Shown: piece after piece, positions 32,512 through 34,923 of the stretch
How the letters are laid out: each line of letters begins with the position of its first letter
Position numbering within the stretch: the stretch's first letter is position 1
Assembly: GCA_913778455.1 (NCBI GenBank)
Contig: CAJYVK010000019.1
Location: 1-34,923, forward strand
Length of the DNA: 34,923 bases
Direction: 5' to 3'
From: an uncultured Hymenobacter sp.
GTDB taxonomy: Bacteria; Bacteroidota; Bacteroidia; Cytophagales; Hymenobacteraceae
The notes under the pieces: generated by a model
Seen by the model: the letters and a program-made list of their open reading frames with translations, nothing else
Database searches by the model: none
What the model was told of the DNA's origin: nothing
Position numbers and translations under genes: made by a program

Positions 32512-34572
32512 CTACGCCACGGCTGGGCCAGCCCCGGCGCGGGGTCGCCCGAAGCGCAACAGCAGCGCCTCCGCTAACAAGCAAGCTAGCGCGGCCAACA
32601 GGCAGTAGCGCCACAGCGGCTGGCCAGCCTGCTCGGCTCGGTAGCGGGCGATGGCTTCGGGCTGCGTACCATCATCCAGCACGCGCACGTTGGGGTGTTT
32701 ATCACCGAGTTGCTGCCGCAGCTCGGCCGCCGAATAAGCGGCCAGCGCCGATTCCCGCTTGTCTGGGTTGAAGGCCAACGTAGTCACTACCTTACCTTGC
32801 CGTACCAGTTTATAAAAGCCCGGCACCCGCAAATCGGTGGGCACGTCGAGGCGTAGCTGCCCGTTCTGCACTCGTTGCGTCGGAATGTACGTGAGGCTGT
32901 CGCGTACCAGACGGTAGCTTGCCTCGTCGCGGGTACCCTGGCTGACCCCGGCAGTAGCGGGGGCCGGTAAGGTCAGCGCCGGAGCGGGCAGCCGGTAGGC
33001 CAGCGGCTGGTCGGCACGATAGCTCAGCATCGCCAGTCGGTACAGCACCGGCACGAAAAGCGCGTGTTGCGCAAAATCAGCATATTCCGCCGCGAACGGG
33101 GCCGCAAACACGTAAACTCGCCCAGCGCCATTCGCGACCTCCGTGAGGTAGCCATCGCCATCGCGCAACCGCAGGATATCGGTACCCGCCTGCCCCAGGC
33201 GCAGTACCGGTGCCACTTGCGGCATAGTTACCTGCCGGGGCTGCGCTCCGAATACGTCTTTGAAAAACGGATTCCGCAGGCTGGGCATTACGACCTCCTG
33301 CCGCACCGGTACTGCGGCCGATGCCTGCCACTGCTCGCCGCCAATCCCCAATGCGCGCAACAACTCGTGGTACGAGGCGTGCGCCGCCGTATTGGCTGTT
33401 GGCACTACGACCACGCTGCCCCCACGGCGTACTACGCCGACCAGCGCATCGCGCAGCCCGGCATCTACCTGGGGCAATTCGTGCAACAGCACTAAATTGG
33501 CTTGCCGTAACTCCCCGTAGTTTATCGCCTGCGGCTTTGAGAATGAATAAGTAAAGAGGGGCTCGCGGGCGTAGGCCCGCTGCGTAGCCGGCTCCTGCCC
33601 TATTTCCAGAACGCGAATAGTCGCCGCTGGCCGCAGGGTGAAATAGTAGGTGTTGTCGAAAGTCACCGGCGCATCGCCCGTAACTACCTGCCCCGCTACC
33701 AATTTATCATCCAGTACTTGGATCTGCGTCACGGTTTCGCTGGCTTGCCCGGCTGCTACCGCCACCCGGAAAGTAGCCACCTGCCGCCCACCTAGCAGCA
33801 CCTTCACCGGGCAGTCGGTCACCGCCTCGCTCCCCCCGTTACGCAGCCTGATGTGCAGCCCTACGTTCGCCCGCGCTCGCACGAATGCGTCATTCAGCCA
33901 CACGCTGTCTACGTAAACATTACCCACCGGCCGGGCTGCCTGTGGCACAAGTACTATTTCCCCGGTGCGACGCAGCTTTTGCCAGAAGTCCGGTCCTATT
34001 TCATTTTTTTGAAAATCACTGAATAAAAACAGTGGCCCCACCTGCTCGTCTTGTACCGCGTCGCGCACGGCCGCGGCCCCCCAGCCCAATTGCAGCCCGA
34101 CGAGGCTTTGCGTATTCACGGCTGCTTCGTACGCGGCTCCGGTCAAGCTATTCCCACGTTGCCCTAGAAGCTTAAAATGCGTACCCACGCCGTAGCTTTT
34201 TCCCAGCGCCCGGGCGCTATTCACCGCCTCTTGCCTCACTTGGGCCTGGGTTGCCCCGGGGGCCTGCATACTCCCTGAATTGTCAACCAACACCCCAACC
34301 GTACCAACGGTGGCTGACGAGCTGCTGGTAGCGACGGGGATAAAAGGCTGGCAAAAGAGCAGCACAATAAAAATCACCGCTAGCACCCGCGCCGCTAATA
34401 CGAGTAATTCCTGCAATCGCCGCCGACGCATGGTCGTCAGCTCCACCTCCCGAATAAATCCCGTATTCGTAAACAGTACTCGCTGGGGCCGCCGCAGTTG
34501 CAGCAAATGAATAGCAATGGGAATACCGACTGCCAGCAACCCCCATAGAAAACTCGGATAGACTAATTGCAT
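32512..34572 (-). CDS. BatA-type membrane protein with von Willebrand factor A domain
   Basis: 686 residues. It starts with the BatA N-terminal domain (MQLVYPSFLWGLLAVGIPIA, then HLLQLRRPQRVLFTNTGFI) carrying two membrane helices (about 5-24 and 57-77). Then a von Willebrand A domain with the metal site DNSGSM (97-102), a beta-rich middle part and a glutamine-amidotransferase-like region (about 340-480, with LVLLHELPQVD). A C-terminal helix (about 650-675) ends in an Arg-rich tail. Such proteins are part of BatA/BatD-like or peptidoglycan-related membrane complexes; the exact role is unknown. First protein gene after the rRNA operon terminator, with its own -7 box at 34616..34623; the next gene is 60 bp downstream. 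Confidence 0.85.
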   Translation of the reverse strand: MQLVYPSFLWGLLAVGIPIAIHLLQLRRPQRVLFTNTGFIREVELTTMRRRRLQELLVLAARVLAVIFIVLLFCQPFIPVATSSSSATVGTVGVLVDNSGSMQAPGATQAQVRQEAVNSARALGKSYGVGTHFKLLGQRGNSLTGAAYEAAVNTQSLVGLQLGWGAAAVRDAVQDEQVGPLFLFSDFQKNEIGPDFWQKLRRTGEIVLVPQAARPVGNVYVDSVWLNDAFVRARANVGLHIRLRNGGSEAVTDCPVKVLLGGRQVATFRVAVAAGQASETVTQIQVLDDKLVAGQVVTGDAPVTFDNTYYFTLRPAATIRVLEIGQEPATQRAYAREPLFTYSFSKPQAINYGELRQANLVLLHELPQVDAGLRDALVGVVRRGGSVVVVPTANTAAHASYHELLRALGIGGEQWQASAAVPVRQEVVMPSLRNPFFKDVFGAQPRQVTMPQVAPVLRLGQAGTDILRLRDGDGYLTEVANGAGRVYVFAAPFAAEYADFAQHALFVPVLYRLAMLSYRADQPLAYRLPAPALTLPAPATAGVSQGTRDEASYRLVRDSLTYIPTQRVQNGQLRLDVPTDLRVPGFYKLVRQGKVVTTLAFNPDKRESALAAYSAAELRQQLGDKHPNVRVLDDGTQPEAIARYRAEQAGQPLWRYCLLAALACLLAEALLLRFGRPRAGAGPAVA

Positions 34573-34615
34573 CAGCTTGCGAACTCACTCCAACGTTGGT
34601 TCTTAGTGAGAACTA

Positions 34616-34623
34616 CAAAACTA
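34616..34623 (-). promoter_or_regulatory. -7 box of the BatA/vWA gene cluster
   Basis: On the minus strand TAGTTTTG is an exact match to TAnnTTTG, 43 nt before the ATG. No clear -33 TTG is seen at 19-21 nt. The remaining sequence up to the rRNA terminator (34624-34740) shows no gene. Confidence 0.5.
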
Positions 34624-34746
34624 CCCTTTTTATTCAACCATCCCTGCGGAAACCACTATGCAGCCACTTGATGAGCCGCACCGACAGAATAATTTCAGCC
34701 TATTGGCTTAGTAAAGTCAAGCGCTTGAAAAGCTATTAAAACGCAA

Positions 34747-34790
34747 AACTCCCCCTGCCGTTCGCTGGTGAAAGCGGGGCAGGGGGAGTT
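34747..34790 (-). terminator. Rho-independent terminator of the rRNA operon
   Basis: A perfect 13-bp stem (34747-34759 with 34778-34790, AACTCCCCCTGCC on the left) encloses an 18-nt loop. It lies 12 nt beyond the 3' end of 5S rRNA. On the minus strand it is followed by TTGCGTTTTAAT, a broken T-tract. Confidence 0.85.
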
Positions 34791-34801
34791 GCTGAAAAGG
34801 T

Positions 34802-34909
34802 TGGCGGCGACCGACTCTCCCACCGGTGAAGGCAGTACCATAGGCGCTCCGGGGCTTAACGACTCTGTTCGGAATGGGAAGAGGTGAACACCCGGGCTAA
34901 AGCCACCAT
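34802..34909 (-). rRNA. rrf: 5S ribosomal RNA
   Basis: About 108 nt on the minus strand. The conserved 5S core is present (CCATTCCGAACAG, GTTAAGCCCC, GGTACTGCC, GTGGGAGAG), and the ends pair (GGTGGC with GCCGCC) as helix I. The 23S and 16S genes should lie just beyond the right edge. Exact ends are estimated to within about two bases. Confidence 0.95.
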
Positions 34910-34923
34910 TGCTGGCGTTGTCA

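Overview
The window looks like a chromosomal segment of a high-GC member of the Bacteroidota, most likely a Cytophagales genus close to Hymenobacter (inferred from gene content and base composition; no 16S is present). Supporting signs are three SusC/SusD pairs, a one-protein hybrid two-component regulator, DUF4199 and BatA-type membrane proteins, promoter elements of the Bacteroidota type (TAnnTTTG), and starts without Shine-Dalgarno sequences.

About 21..28950 is a polysaccharide utilisation locus (PUL) aimed at a uronic-acid-rich glycan. A pectin such as rhamnogalacturonan I with galactan side chains is the best guess. It has three blocks around one regulator. (1) Minus strand, 6819 down to 21 and beyond: susC1-susD1-DUF2264. 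(2) Minus strand, 18576 down to 7174: susC3-susD3-susC2-susD2-GH43, closed by a strong terminator at 7093..7148. (3) Plus strand: the hybrid sensor regulator (19048..23322), then GH105, a second DUF2264 protein, kduD, kduI and a DUF4861 protein (23540..28950). SusCD pairs would bind and import oligosaccharides, GH43 and the DUF2264 proteins would trim them, and GH105 would remove the unsaturated uronic acid left by a lyase. KduI and KduD would then convert the resulting hexosulose-uronate toward 2-keto-3-deoxygluconate. No polysaccharide lyase of a family I recognise and no KDG kinase or aldolase is in the window.

About 29116..34923 is a different neighbourhood, all on the minus strand: the 3' end of an rRNA operon (5S rRNA and terminator), then a BatA/von Willebrand A membrane protein, two DUF4199-type membrane proteins, a GT2 polyprenyl-phosphate-type glycosyltransferase and a GT4 glycosyltransferase. 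A G/C-rich hairpin at 28991..29025 separates it from the PUL.

Two non-coding patterns stand out. First, the promoters in front of susC1, susC3 and GH105 share an element of about 50 bp (a CTTTTT block, a GAAA block and a C-run, ending in a TACTTTTG-like -7 box) at nearly constant spacing. It is a strong candidate for the binding site of the PUL regulator. Second, four gaps between co-directional genes are filled almost end to end by long imperfect inverted repeats built from degenerate 7- or 8-bp units.
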